A stretch of 64,000 nucleotides of DNA, taken from contig NZ_CP074149.1 of NCBI RefSeq assembly GCF_019968765.1, forward strand, positions 4,092,001 to 4,156,000, given 5' to 3'. The DNA is from Enterobacter sp. JBIWA008. Its GTDB lineage: Bacteria > Pseudomonadota > Gammaproteobacteria > Enterobacterales > Enterobacteriaceae. The position numbers were made by a program, and so were the translations under genes. This document shows positions 50,745 through 58,824 of this stretch, piece after piece (position 1 is the first letter of the stretch; the number at the start of each line of letters is the position of its first letter). Under the pieces are notes generated by a model. That model saw nothing but the letters and a program-made list of their open reading frames with translations. It was not told the origin of the DNA and made no database searches.

Positions 50745-51953
50745 TCAGACTCCTCTTGCAAACCATGTTACGCGAGCACCAACCGAGGCATTCACCGTTG
50801 TTGACCCCTTGGTTATTGTCGCTAAATTGACTGCCGTGAATCCCGTGTTTGTAATTTCATTTAACTGCCAAAAAGTTCTTCTGGCTCCGCCTGAGTTGTC
50901 TTGCTCAGCCAGCCATAAAACTTTAGTCGGAAAAGGAATCGGGAATGCAACTTGTGAGCTATCTGTAGTTATAGCACCAACCCCCCATTGCTCAATATAA
51001 CCATCAGGTGTTTTCCTCCAACCGCTGGTTACGGCCCCGCTTAGCTCCGTTCCCGTCCAAAAGGACATATCAGGTATCTGGTTTTGTCCAATACCTACTC
51101 CTCTTTTAGCCGCCTCACCTAAGCCAAGATATTGAATAATCTCAGCGACGGTCTTTCCACTAAGATTGCTCAACGTAGAATCAAGCGGTTGCTTGTTCGC
51201 CAGGGCATTAGTCATAGTGACCGCAAAGTTAGGATCGTTACCTAACGCCGCCGCCAGTTCGTTCAATGTATCAAGCGCTGCAGGTGAGGAACCAACAAGC
51301 CCTGCAATAGCGGCCTGCACAAAAGCAGTATTGGCAAGCTGAGTGGAATTGTTACCAGCCGCCGCCGTCGGGGCTTTTGGGGTCCCGGTAAACGTCGGGC
51401 TGGCTTTTGGTGCATATTGCGAATGCGGATCAGCGGCCGCAAGATGTGCCGCCATCAGCTCATCCACATACACCTTAAGCTCCAGCACCTTATCATCCAC
51501 GTATTTACGGGTAGCGAGCACCACGGACGGATCAATTTTAAGCGTAATGTTATCGGTGCTGCTGGTAATCAGTACCATGCGCACTGTCTGCGTGCGTCCA
51601 CTTCCTTCTGCCAGCTGCGGCTTGTAGCTCTCCGGGCAGTTACCGACAGCAATCAGCGCGCCGGTTTCATCAAACAACCCAACTTCACGAATCCACCAAC
51701 CGCCCTCTGTTTCAGGTATCACCTGCTCAGCTATGACCTGGCTGCTGTTCTGCGGATCGATATACAGCATATTCAGAGCTGCACGGCGTTTTTCACCGAC
51801 CAGCTTTGTCTGTTGGGCATTTGGCGTTGGCAGCACGCCGCCGCCATCACCCACTGCCATCTGTGTAATTTTCAGCGGAACACCGAGCGCGGCGGCATTT
51901 GCCAGTTTCGCCGCGCCCATATCAGTCAGCAGGGTATAAAATTTTGCGCTCAT
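50745..51953 (-). CDS. H: Tail fibre protein H
   Basis: This 402-residue protein is clearly shorter than P2 gpH (about 670). The N-terminal 150 residues are the conserved baseplate-attaching part (KFYTLLTDMGAAKLANAAALG). A collagen-free shaft with repeats such as SPTFTGTPKAPTAA follows. The distal domain from about residue 290 ends in a GYIEQWG-containing fold like other short fibres. The distal end decides host range. The start overlaps gene I by four bases. Confidence 0.88.
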   Translation of the reverse strand: MSAKFYTLLTDMGAAKLANAAALGVPLKITQMAVGDGGGVLPTPNAQQTKLVGEKRRAALNMLYIDPQNSSQVIAEQVIPETEGGWWIREVGLFDETGALIAVGNCPESYKPQLAEGSGRTQTVRMVLITSSTDNITLKIDPSVVLATRKYVDDKVLELKVYVDELMAAHLAAADPHSQYAPKASPTFTGTPKAPTAAAGNNSTQLANTAFVQAAIAGLVGSSPAALDTLNELAAALGNDPNFAVTMTNALANKQPLDSTLSNLSGKTVAEIIQYLGLGEAAKRGVGIGQNQIPDMSFWTGTELSGAVTSGWRKTPDGYIEQWGVGAITTDSSQVAFPIPFPTKVLWLAEQDNSGGARRTFWQLNEITNTGFTAVNLATITKGSTTVNASVGARVTWFARGV

Positions 51954-52555
51954 GGGTTCACTCTCATTGTGTCAATAACATGGACGGCGCCGCCCTCATA
52001 GGCAGAACCACCGGAAAGGATGGTTTCGTTGATATACGGGTAAATCGTGATTTCTTCGCCGGTGTAAGTGGCAGCCCCCACAAAACATGGTCCGCTCGTC
52101 TGCAGATTTATGGACATGCCTATCAGATGCCGGCTGCAGGGTTTGGCGTCACCGATCAGGCGCTCCAGCTCCAGATAGGTTTCCTCTGTTATGCCCTGGT
52201 CCTGCACCCCAATATCCAGGCGAAACGTGCCCGGAGCCTCACCGGTCTGCCACCATTCAATGATGCGGATCAGAAAGCCGAACGGCTCCACCACACGCCG
52301 CACTGCGCTGGTTGTGCCCTTGTGCTGATGGATATAGAACGCATCCTGCACCACGCGGCGCTTCACGCTCTCCGCCCATCCTTCGTCCCAGCGATCAACC
52401 GAAAAGGCCCACGCCAGATACGGCAGAAACTTGACCGGGCATGTTGCCGGATTCCATAAATCGCGCAGCGGCACCTGCAGATCGGAAATTCCGCTGCAGG
52501 TCTGCGCCAGGCGGCGCTCAAGCGGCGATGAACCAGGAGGAAGCAGACTATTCAT
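51950..52555 (-). CDS. I: Baseplate/tail protein I
   Basis: This 201-residue P2 gpI family baseplate wedge protein has the conserved LRDLWNPATCPVKFLPYLAWAFSVDRWDE (in part). It overlaps J by eight bases upstream and H by four bases downstream. Confidence 0.93.
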   Translation of the reverse strand: MNSLLPPGSSPLERRLAQTCSGISDLQVPLRDLWNPATCPVKFLPYLAWAFSVDRWDEGWAESVKRRVVQDAFYIHQHKGTTSAVRRVVEPFGFLIRIIEWWQTGEAPGTFRLDIGVQDQGITEETYLELERLIGDAKPCSRHLIGMSINLQTSGPCFVGAATYTGEEITIYPYINETILSGGSAYEGGAVHVIDTMRVNP

Positions 52556-53456
52556 CCGTTCCCCCGTTGGTTACGCTCCATTCCGTACATGAAGCGGCTT
52601 GTGTCTTATCCAGCACCACATCAGCGAGCGGCGAGGTCAGCTCAACACGCTGCACACCTTCAACATGCAGCGCGGCATAAATAGCACTGCGGCGAATATC
52701 GCGCCCCAGCCTCGTCTGGCTGGCGATATATTTCTGCAGGCTGGCCTTTGCCGCCTCCATCACCGGCTCAGCTTCTGGCCCCGGGTAAAGAAAGATCGTT
52801 GCATCCACGCTGTACGGAATAATTTCAGCGCTGCGCACCGTCAGACGGTCAGCAACCGGCCGCACGTTCTCACTGTTAAGCGCCTGTTCAACCACCGCCA
52901 GCAGGTCCGCCGCTGCCGTTCCGTCGCCCTCACGACTCAGTACGGTAAGCACCACCTCTGCCGGTGCCGGGCTGGTTGCGCTGGCGTCAGCGACTCGCCC
53001 GTCCGTGCTTTTAGCGTGAAACTCATAAGCCGCCGTTGGCCCCGCAACGGACAGCCCCTCAAATGCAGCAGGAACACGCAGGCGCAACGCCTCGTCACTT
53101 TCCATTACCGCTGCGACCGGCGGCACCGCGTCGTTATCGGCAGGTGTAACCGTCAGCCGCTTCACGTTGTAGTTGGCCGCCATCTGATCGAGATCGCCGC
53201 CCATGGCATAAGCCACCATGACCGCCTGCGCCGCCTCGTTGATACGCTGGCGCAGCAGGATTTCCCGGTACGTGTTTTCCTGCAGTTGTTTGGTGATGGG
53301 TTCAGATTCCAGCTCAAGCGTGCGCCGCACCGCGTCCTGTTCATCTGCCGGATACAGGGCCACAAAGGCGGCCTTACGCTCAGCCAGAAGGGATTCAAAG
53401 TCCGGCACGTCAACGATTTGCGGCGCGGGGAGCTGGGAAAGGTCAATGACTGCCAT
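52548..53456 (-). CDS. J: Baseplate protein J
   Basis: This 302-residue P2 gpJ (baseplate_J) family wedge component begins MAVIDLSQLPAPQIVDVPDF. Its start overlaps W by fourteen bases. Confidence 0.95.
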   Translation of the reverse strand: MAVIDLSQLPAPQIVDVPDFESLLAERKAAFVALYPADEQDAVRRTLELESEPITKQLQENTYREILLRQRINEAAQAVMVAYAMGGDLDQMAANYNVKRLTVTPADNDAVPPVAAVMESDEALRLRVPAAFEGLSVAGPTAAYEFHAKSTDGRVADASATSPAPAEVVLTVLSREGDGTAAADLLAVVEQALNSENVRPVADRLTVRSAEIIPYSVDATIFLYPGPEAEPVMEAAKASLQKYIASQTRLGRDIRRSAIYAALHVEGVQRVELTSPLADVVLDKTQAASCTEWSVTNGGTDE

Positions 53457-53802
53457 TGTCTGCTCCTGTTGATACCGAAAGAGAAACAGGCGCGCCGTTA
53501 TTGCGCTTCCCGGTTAGCTCAACCACCATGGAGCCGTCAAAGCTGCTGTTGATGGTGATGGAATCCAGCGTAAGCCGAGGCTCCCAGCGACTCAGCGATA
53601 CGTAAACAGCCGCCATAATCTGCAGGCGCAGCGCCGGGTTCTGGGGCTGGTCAATCAATGCCGACAGCAGGGAACCATATTCCCGGCGGGCTATACGGCT
53701 TCCCTGGGGAGTCAGCAGAATATCCCTTACCGACTGCCGCAAATGGTCTGCATCAGAAATGGCTTTGCCATTGTCCTGATTCATACCGATATACAGCGTC
53801 AT
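53443..53802 (-). CDS. W: Baseplate protein W
   Basis: This 119-residue gpW/gp25 family baseplate protein with lysozyme-like ancestry has the conserved SVRDILLTPQGSRIARREYGS. It overlaps V by four bases. Confidence 0.95.
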   Translation of the reverse strand: MTLYIGMNQDNGKAISDADHLRQSVRDILLTPQGSRIARREYGSLLSALIDQPQNPALRLQIMAAVYVSLSRWEPRLTLDSITINSSFDGSMVVELTGKRNNGAPVSLSVSTGADNGSH

Positions 53803-54377
53803 ACAGGACCTCCCGATGTATCGCCGCCGGACTTAACGCCGGTATGACCGTGTTTATCGACTACGATCCCGTTAGAACTCATGGCGCCGCCGCCCTGGGT
53901 GACGCCACCATTGATCACCACCTCGCTGTTTATGCGCGTGTTATTTGCTTCCACCACAAACTCCCCCGTTTTCAGGGTTATGTTATCTGCCGCCTCGATC
54001 ACCATGGATTTGATACCCCGCACATGCCAGCGGCCGGTCGCGGGTTCATATTCAAACCAGCCACCGTCCGGGTATTCCGTTACGCATCCGTCCACGGAGT
54101 CCGACGGCGGCGCGAACTGGTTGGAATAGATCGCAGGTAAGGCAAAAGCGGTTTCCAGATTGCCGCCCATACTCAGCACCACCACCTGCTCATCCGGCGA
54201 CGGACACCACCATGTACGGGCACCGCCTGCGCGCAGTGTCAGCCAGTTAATCCAGTTGGTTTCAAGCTCGCCCACTTTCACACGACACAGCCAGTTTTCC
54301 CGGTCCACTTCGGTTACGGTGCCGGTGCGGATCAGGTTGGTGATAAGGCGCATGATTTCGGTAAGTTGTGCATTCAT
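53799..54377 (-). CDS. V: Baseplate spike protein V
   Basis: This 192-residue gpV family protein is the membrane-piercing spike. It has an OB-fold start and the C-terminal HGHTGVKSGGDTSGGPV holding the HxH iron motif of the spike tip. The MNAQLTEIMRL start was chosen by length and similarity to P2; no good RBS is visible. A later ATG at 54353 is possible. It is the first gene of the V-W-J-I-H-G operon. Confidence 0.9.
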   Translation of the reverse strand: MNAQLTEIMRLITNLIRTGTVTEVDRENWLCRVKVGELETNWINWLTLRAGGARTWWCPSPDEQVVVLSMGGNLETAFALPAIYSNQFAPPSDSVDGCVTEYPDGGWFEYEPATGRWHVRGIKSMVIEAADNITLKTGEFVVEANNTRINSEVVINGGVTQGGGAMSSNGIVVDKHGHTGVKSGGDTSGGPV

Positions 54378-54422
54378 TTCATGAGAGTGCATCAACAAAA
54401 CAAATCAAAAAACCTATCGTGT

Positions 54423-54442
54423 TTGTATGGAGTCTCTTACAA
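54423..54442. promoter_or_regulatory. Ogr-type activator site between V and the DUF2971 gene
   Basis: TTGTATGGAGTCTCTTACAA has the form TTGT-N12-ACAA, with TTGTA / TACAA arms. On the V side a -55 centre would place the transcript start at the V start codon, with no -10 in place. On the other side a TATAAA (54476-54481) stands at the right distance to serve the cargo gene. Confidence 0.72.
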
Positions 54443-54507
54443 TGGAGCATTAAGAACATTAATTGCTTTATTAAATATAAAACATCTACCAATTGAGTTA
54501 TTTAAAT

Positions 54508-55287
54508 ATGATTTTATATAAATATGTCGACTCGAACACAGCGGATTTAATACTGAGCAATTCAACCTTGAAATTTTCAAAGGCATTTTCATTGAATGAT
54601 CCTTTTGAGTTAACAAGCTTACATTATGATTCTGAATCAGAAGATGCAGAACAAGCCATCAGATTTATTGCAACCTCTGATTCATATGGCATTCTCTCGC
54701 TCACCCGAAACCCCTTAAATCCTCTGATGTGGGCGCATTATGCCAAGGGTGAAAAAATAGAAGGAGCGAGAGGCATATCTCTAGACAGGGGAAATAGTTC
54801 TCATGCAGGTTTTGTTTTTGGAATTGATGCAGACGCAGCAGGATTAAATGACCATGGTTCTAATGTGATCCCTGCAAAATTTGGAAGCGTTATTTACACT
54901 TCAACAAAACCAAAATCCCCATTCATCGACTCCACCAACACCTATTTTTATCAAGGTCTTCAACATATATATAAACCAGAATTACTTGAGGCTTTGCAAA
55001 GAACATTTCTCTACAAACCTGCATACTGGTCTTATGAAGAAGAGGTGAGAGTTGTAAGAAATGTTCACAGGCTTAATACAGAAATCCAAGAGATAGACAA
55101 ATCAAGCATCAAGGAAATTTATTTAGGATTTAGAAACTCTTTTGTCAAAAATTATTTAATCCAAAAGCGTGATGAAATAAATGCTGTGCTGCCTCACTGT
55201 AAAATTTATGTATGTGGCTTCGATGCCTCAGAGTGGACCTTTAACAAATTGCCGATTAATGAAGCAATACATCAATGCCTATCTTAA
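54508..55287 (+). CDS. DUF2971 protein (prophage cargo)
   Basis: This 259-residue soluble protein has the DUF2971 pattern. It starts LYKYVDSNTADLILSN, then FSKAFSLNDPFE, then LMWAHYAKG with GARGISLD, and finally KPAYWSYEEEVRVVR. The biochemical function of the family is not established. The gene is strongly AT-rich and opposite in strand to the late genes. It is inserted between S and V, sharing three bases with the S stop codon. Such a place in P2-like phages commonly holds defence or conversion genes, so a protective role for the lysogen is possible (inference). A TTG at 54493 is an alternative start. Confidence 0.8.
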   Translation: MILYKYVDSNTADLILSNSTLKFSKAFSLNDPFELTSLHYDSESEDAEQAIRFIATSDSYGILSLTRNPLNPLMWAHYAKGEKIEGARGISLDRGNSSHAGFVFGIDADAAGLNDHGSNVIPAKFGSVIYTSTKPKSPFIDSTNTYFYQGLQHIYKPELLEALQRTFLYKPAYWSYEEEVRVVRNVHRLNTEIQEIDKSSIKEIYLGFRNSFVKNYLIQKRDEINAVLPHCKIYVCGFDASEWTFNKLPINEAIHQCLS

Positions 55288-55739
55288 CGCTCTGACTCGG
55301 ACAGCCAGCGCAACAGCGTGTCACGGGTGATGGTTTCCACCTCATCATTCACGCCCAAAAGACGGCGTGCCGGGTACCGGGCCTCCGGGCCGTTGCGTCT
55401 GACTCGATCACGCAGACCATAATGGTGAACACGGGCGATGCGCTGGACTTTCCCATCAAACTGCACGCTGGCAGAGTCCGCAGTGGCTGCGGTTTTCAGG
55501 TATTTAGTGGTGCGCAATTTGGCGAACATCTGGCGCTTGATGCGCCCCTTTTTACTTCTGGCCGTCACCCGACGCGCCTCAAAGGCGGTGCCGTCTGGAT
55601 TGCGCTGCAGCCTGATGTTTTGCTGTTGCGACCGGCGCAGCTCCTGCGCCAGTTGTCGCATCATACGGTTGCGGGCTGCCGGTTCCAGATTCGCCAGCAG
55701 GGCCGCCAGCCAGTCATCCACCCTCTGCAGGTCATCCAC
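55284..55739 (-). CDS. S: Tail completion protein S
   Basis: This 151-residue P2 gpS (virion morphogenesis) family protein acts in tail completion. The basic region TARSKKGRIKRQMFAKLR and RVHHYGLRDRV are typical. The start is GTG, overlapping R by eight bases. It is the last gene of the O-to-S operon. Confidence 0.92.
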   Translation of the reverse strand: MDDLQRVDDWLAALLANLEPAARNRMMRQLAQELRRSQQQNIRLQRNPDGTAFEARRVTARSKKGRIKRQMFAKLRTTKYLKTAATADSASVQFDGKVQRIARVHHYGLRDRVRRNGPEARYPARRLLGVNDEVETITRDTLLRWLSESER

Positions 55740-56163
55740 GTTTCACCGTCCACATTTCGTCGGGTACGTCGGGTTCCGGCACCGCTTCTACGCTCGATAC
55801 AGTGCCGCCTGTGCTGACAATCACGCGCTCCGTGAGCTGCAGATTGAGGCTGATATCACACAGATCGTTGCTCAGGATATCGACGTCAAAGGTAAAAAGT
55901 TTTTCGCGCAGCTCCGGGTTGTTAATAGCGTCCGGTTGATTGGTCATTAACCAGAGCAGCACGGGCGCCATAACTAAATTCTGGTCGCCGCTAAAGTCTT
56001 CAATCACCACGTTCAGGGTGTAGCGATATTCCCATGACATTGAACGGGCGCCGGTTGCGACCAGCGAACCGTTATCAACAAAAAGGTGCAGTTTGTCCGG
56101 GTTGTCACGGACATACGCCACCGATTTATTCAGGGCGTTGCGTAAGGACTGCGGCTTGTTCAC
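55732..56163 (-). CDS. R: Tail completion protein R
   Basis: This 143-residue P2 gpR family protein (tail completion) begins at a GTG with NKPQSLRNALNKSVAYVRDNPDKLHLF. Its 5' end overlaps the end of lysC by 38 bases. Confidence 0.92.
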   Translation of the reverse strand: MNKPQSLRNALNKSVAYVRDNPDKLHLFVDNGSLVATGARSMSWEYRYTLNVVIEDFSGDQNLVMAPVLLWLMTNQPDAINNPELREKLFTFDVDILSNDLCDISLNLQLTERVIVSTGGTVSSVEAVPEPDVPDEMWTVKRG

Positions 56164-56416
56164 TGTCTCGCTCCTGACACGCTATGATCGTGTCCACTTT
56201 GTCGGCACATACCGCCCAGGCGGCCTCAGTCTCATCCAGCACCTGGTTCAAATCCCCATTACTGCGCGGCGCTGACCTGTCCAGACGGCATTGCGTCACT
56301 TTTGGACAACCACTCACGGTAAGCTGCACCTCCGGCGAGGGCCGGGCGGTCCCGCAGCCGGATAATGTCAGCAGGCAAAGGAGTGTCAGCCCAGCGGCGT
56401 AAATCCTCGTTTTCAC
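56126..56416 (-). CDS. lysC: Rz1-like outer-membrane spanin lipoprotein LysC
   Basis: This 96-residue protein with a lipoprotein signal MKTRIYAAGLTLLCLLTLSGC (lipobox LSGC at residues 18-21) has a proline-containing periplasmic part. It is nested: its GTG start lies inside lysB in another frame and its end overlaps R. With LysB it forms the two-part spanin that fuses inner and outer membranes at lysis. Confidence 0.88.
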   Translation of the reverse strand: MKTRIYAAGLTLLCLLTLSGCGTARPSPEVQLTVSGCPKVTQCRLDRSAPRSNGDLNQVLDETEAAWAVCADKVDTIIACQERDSEQAAVLTQRPE

Positions 56417-56687
56417 GTTTTAGCTCCTCGATCCGGCGCTGGCGGCTCCGCAACAGCGCGGAAGTCTCCTCCGCAGCAGCATAAAGTTGCATCTGCGCCC
56501 GGCTGTTGGTTTCGGTAAGAATGGACAGGCTGATGAGCTGGCTGTTTTTCTTCGCCAGCTCCTGCTTGTTCTTTTTAAGCGCCTCAGCCTGCGTCCCGAT
56601 GGTGTGACCGGCATTGTTAAGCCGCCATGACTGCCAGCCCAGCAATGCCAGCACCAGAGCCAGGACCACCGCCAGCGCGCGCGTCAT
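56259..56687 (-). CDS. lysB: Rz-like inner-membrane spanin LysB
   Basis: This 142-residue protein has an N-terminal membrane anchor (ALAVVLALVLALLGWQSW) and a periplasmic coiled coil rich in Lys, Gln and Glu. It overlaps the endolysin stop by four bases and contains most of lysC in another frame, the classic Rz/Rz1 arrangement. Confidence 0.9.
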   Translation of the reverse strand: MTRALAVVLALVLALLGWQSWRLNNAGHTIGTQAEALKKNKQELAKKNSQLISLSILTETNSRAQMQLYAAAEETSALLRSRQRRIEELKRENEDLRRWADTPLPADIIRLRDRPALAGGAAYREWLSKSDAMPSGQVSAAQ

Positions 56688-57199
56688 GCCCCTGCCCCTT
56701 TAAGACACCAGGCAAGCTCACGGGCGCGCCTGTTTTCCAGCCCTTTACTCCTTTGACCATTTACATAAATCCAGCGGGGGAGCTGGTTGCACGCCTGCCA
56801 CCATTGCTGGCGATTGATGTAAGAAACCATTGTTGACCGGCAGATTGCCCCCGTTCCGACATTAAAGCCGATACTGATCAGGGCATCGTAAACATGCTGA
56901 GGTGGCTTAACCTGCAGGCAGGCTTCAATCCTTTTTTCCGTCAGCAACACGTTATTAATCAGCCCCTGCGCGGCCTGTCGCTCCGTTATGTTTTTGCCCG
57001 GCACTACCCCGGACGTATTGCCGATCCCGTCAGTCCAGACCCCGGCGCTGCACTGGTATGGCTGCAGGCGGCACCCTTCGAAGTCAGCAATCAGTTTCAG
57101 CCCCTCGACGGAGGTATGAAGCGACTGAAAGCCCGGCAGCGTGGCGGCAATCGCCAGCACCGCGCCGACCAGGCAACGCTTAACGATTGAAGGACTCAT
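56684..57199 (-). CDS. SAR-type endolysin (GH24 lysozyme)
   Basis: This 171-residue lysozyme has an N-terminal signal-arrest-release segment (about residues 5-27, CLVGAVLAIAATLPGF). The catalytic triad is E41, C50 and T56 in a Glu-8-Cys-5-Thr spacing, with Cys in place of the usual Asp. It would be exported by Sec, stay tethered and inactive, and be freed when the holin depolarises the membrane. It fills the place of P2 gene K. It overlaps the holin gene by twenty bases. Confidence 0.9.
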   Translation of the reverse strand: MSPSIVKRCLVGAVLAIAATLPGFQSLHTSVEGLKLIADFEGCRLQPYQCSAGVWTDGIGNTSGVVPGKNITERQAAQGLINNVLLTEKRIEACLQVKPPQHVYDALISIGFNVGTGAICRSTMVSYINRQQWWQACNQLPRWIYVNGQRSKGLENRRARELAWCLKGAGA

Positions 57200-57395
57200 A
57201 TTCCCCCCTGGATATTCTGCCGTCCCGCAACAGCTGGTAGGCTTTCCAGCGTAAATAACAGGTCACCGCTGCAGTAATAATCCCCAGCGCAAGACCGGTA
57301 ATGGTCGATACATCTTTAAGAGACAAATCGCCGAGCCATGCCAGAAGCAGGGCAACGCAGTAAGTGATAAAGGCGCTGATTCGTTCAAGCGTCAT
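57180..57395 (-). CDS. Putative class II holin
   Basis: This 71-residue protein has two membrane segments (about 7-25 and 30-48) and a charged C-terminus (RWKAYQLLRDGRISRGEYESFNR). It sits directly before the endolysin, at the place of P2 gene Y. A small holin that depolarises the membrane suits a SAR endolysin. Confidence 0.82.
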   Translation of the reverse strand: MTLERISAFITYCVALLLAWLGDLSLKDVSTITGLALGIITAAVTCYLRWKAYQLLRDGRISRGEYESFNR

Positions 57396-57398
57396 AGT

Positions 57399-57602
57399 TC
57401 AGTCCCATAACTGGACAGTCTGCGCAGTGGTTGACACCGTGATATCCGGCAGCTCCACCTGCAGCCCGTGCGGTAAAAAGGGGCCATATTCAGCCAGCCC
57501 CGGATTCGCCTGCAGCACCTGCTCAGTGACTCCCTGCGTGCGCCCGTAATGGCGCCAGCAAAGTGCGTCCACCGTGTCATACTGATGCGCACGCACTTTC
57601 AT
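57399..57602 (-). CDS. X: Tail protein X
   Basis: This 67-residue P2 gpX family protein has a LysM-like fold (DTVDALCWRHYGRTQG, then VLQANPGLAEYGPFLPHG). The ATG at 57602 shares one base with the L stop; the frame upstream is not conserved. Confidence 0.92.
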   Translation of the reverse strand: MKVRAHQYDTVDALCWRHYGRTQGVTEQVLQANPGLAEYGPFLPHGLQVELPDITVSTTAQTVQLWD

Positions 57603-58069
57603 CAAATCAGCTCCACCGTCATATGCGGCATATCGCGCAGGCGGGACTCCGCCCAGCGCACATCGCGCCACAGCTCGCCTAAGGTTGTTTCGATATCTTC
57701 GGCTTTCTTGCTTCCGTCGCCTGTTGCGTCAAAATCGCGATAGCGCTCAACCAGATTTGCTTTTGCCCAGCAAAACACCGCACGGCGATACAGCATGAGC
57801 CGCTGGCTTTCGCCGTCGATCACATCAGCAGGGACGTCGGCCAGGCTCGCATACCCCTGCGCCCGTTGTTTCTCGCGGAACTCATAAAGATCGGCGTTAA
57901 CTTCAGCAATCGCTGTCAGCAACGCCAGACGCAGGCGTGGATCGGTGACACTCCCATCCATGCGCATATCACGGCGGAACTCTGAAACCCTGACATCAGG
58001 CCAGAAACTGGTGTTTTTAATAACGTCCTGGGTACTTTCCCCGGCCTGTTCCGGCGAAACGAATTGCAT
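57602..58069 (-). CDS. L: Head completion protein L
   Basis: This 155-residue P2 gpL family protein closes the filled head (MQFVSPEQAGESTQDVIKN at the start). A 98-base gap, with possible hairpins but no gene, separates it from M. Confidence 0.93.
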   Translation of the reverse strand: MQFVSPEQAGESTQDVIKNTSFWPDVRVSEFRRDMRMDGSVTDPRLRLALLTAIAEVNADLYEFREKQRAQGYASLADVPADVIDGESQRLMLYRRAVFCWAKANLVERYRDFDATGDGSKKAEDIETTLGELWRDVRWAESRLRDMPHMTVELI

Positions 58070-58167
58070 ATTTCTGGCACTCCCAAATAGTTGGGCGGTG
58101 GACGGGGTTTTGACGCGGCATAAAGCCTGTCGCCACCCCGTGCCGCCCCGCGCGTTGGCACGATTCG

Positions 58168-58821
58168 TTAAGCCGACATTGCCTGTCGCAATCGGCTTTC
58201 AAGCTTGTTGATTTCGGTTTTGACGCCAGAACTGTTATCCAGCTGCAGGGCACGCTTCAGATGGTTAAGTGCCGCCACTGCCTGATCGTTATCCCGCAGC
58301 GCGTAGCCCATCGCCTTATGAAGCCGGGCGCGGGACTGATCCGGCATATCCTGACCTTCAACGATATCGAGCACCTGGGTAAGAATGGCGGCACTGAATG
58401 ATTCACCGGCAGAAAATGCGCGCATTGCCGCGTCGGCAAACTCTTCCGCAACAGCGGTCCCGCAGGTCCGGTTGAATCGCTGCGGCAGGACCCAGCCGTA
58501 TTTAATGGCATGGCGGGCAATGTCCAGCGCGCCGGTATAGTCTCCGGCATCAATGCGCCAGATCATGACGTACATCGCCACGTCGTCCTGGCCTGACGCG
58601 TCAGCATCCAGTAAACCGGCAATCCATGAGGCATAAGCGGGAAGAAACTCACGTTTGAGCTGAGCCTTGCGCTCATTTGACTGGACGGTTTTAAGGCGCC
58701 TGCGGTGTTCTGTCAGCTGTAACAGCATCTGGTTGTAGCCCGTCAGGCTGGCATTACTGCCGCCCTGCCGGGCGGCATCCTGTGCCTGTACATACTGAGT
58801 GTGAGCACGGAACGGATTCAT
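58168..58821 (-). CDS. M: Terminase small subunit M
   Basis: This 217-residue P2 gpM family protein (MNPFRAHTQYVQAQ) works with P to cut at cos and package DNA. It ends in TPR-like helical repeats (NDQAVAALNHLKRALQLD). The start lies three bases after the N stop. Confidence 0.93.
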   Translation of the reverse strand: MNPFRAHTQYVQAQDAARQGGSNASLTGYNQMLLQLTEHRRRLKTVQSNERKAQLKREFLPAYASWIAGLLDADASGQDDVAMYVMIWRIDAGDYTGALDIARHAIKYGWVLPQRFNRTCGTAVAEEFADAAMRAFSAGESFSAAILTQVLDIVEGQDMPDQSRARLHKAMGYALRDNDQAVAALNHLKRALQLDNSSGVKTEINKLESRLRQAMSA

Positions 58822-58824
58822 TTA

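Noticed and set aside
58070..58167. Small gene between L and M
   Set aside because: The only frame overlaps L in another phase and has no RBS. The gap shows GC-rich partial inverted repeats but nothing that can be named.
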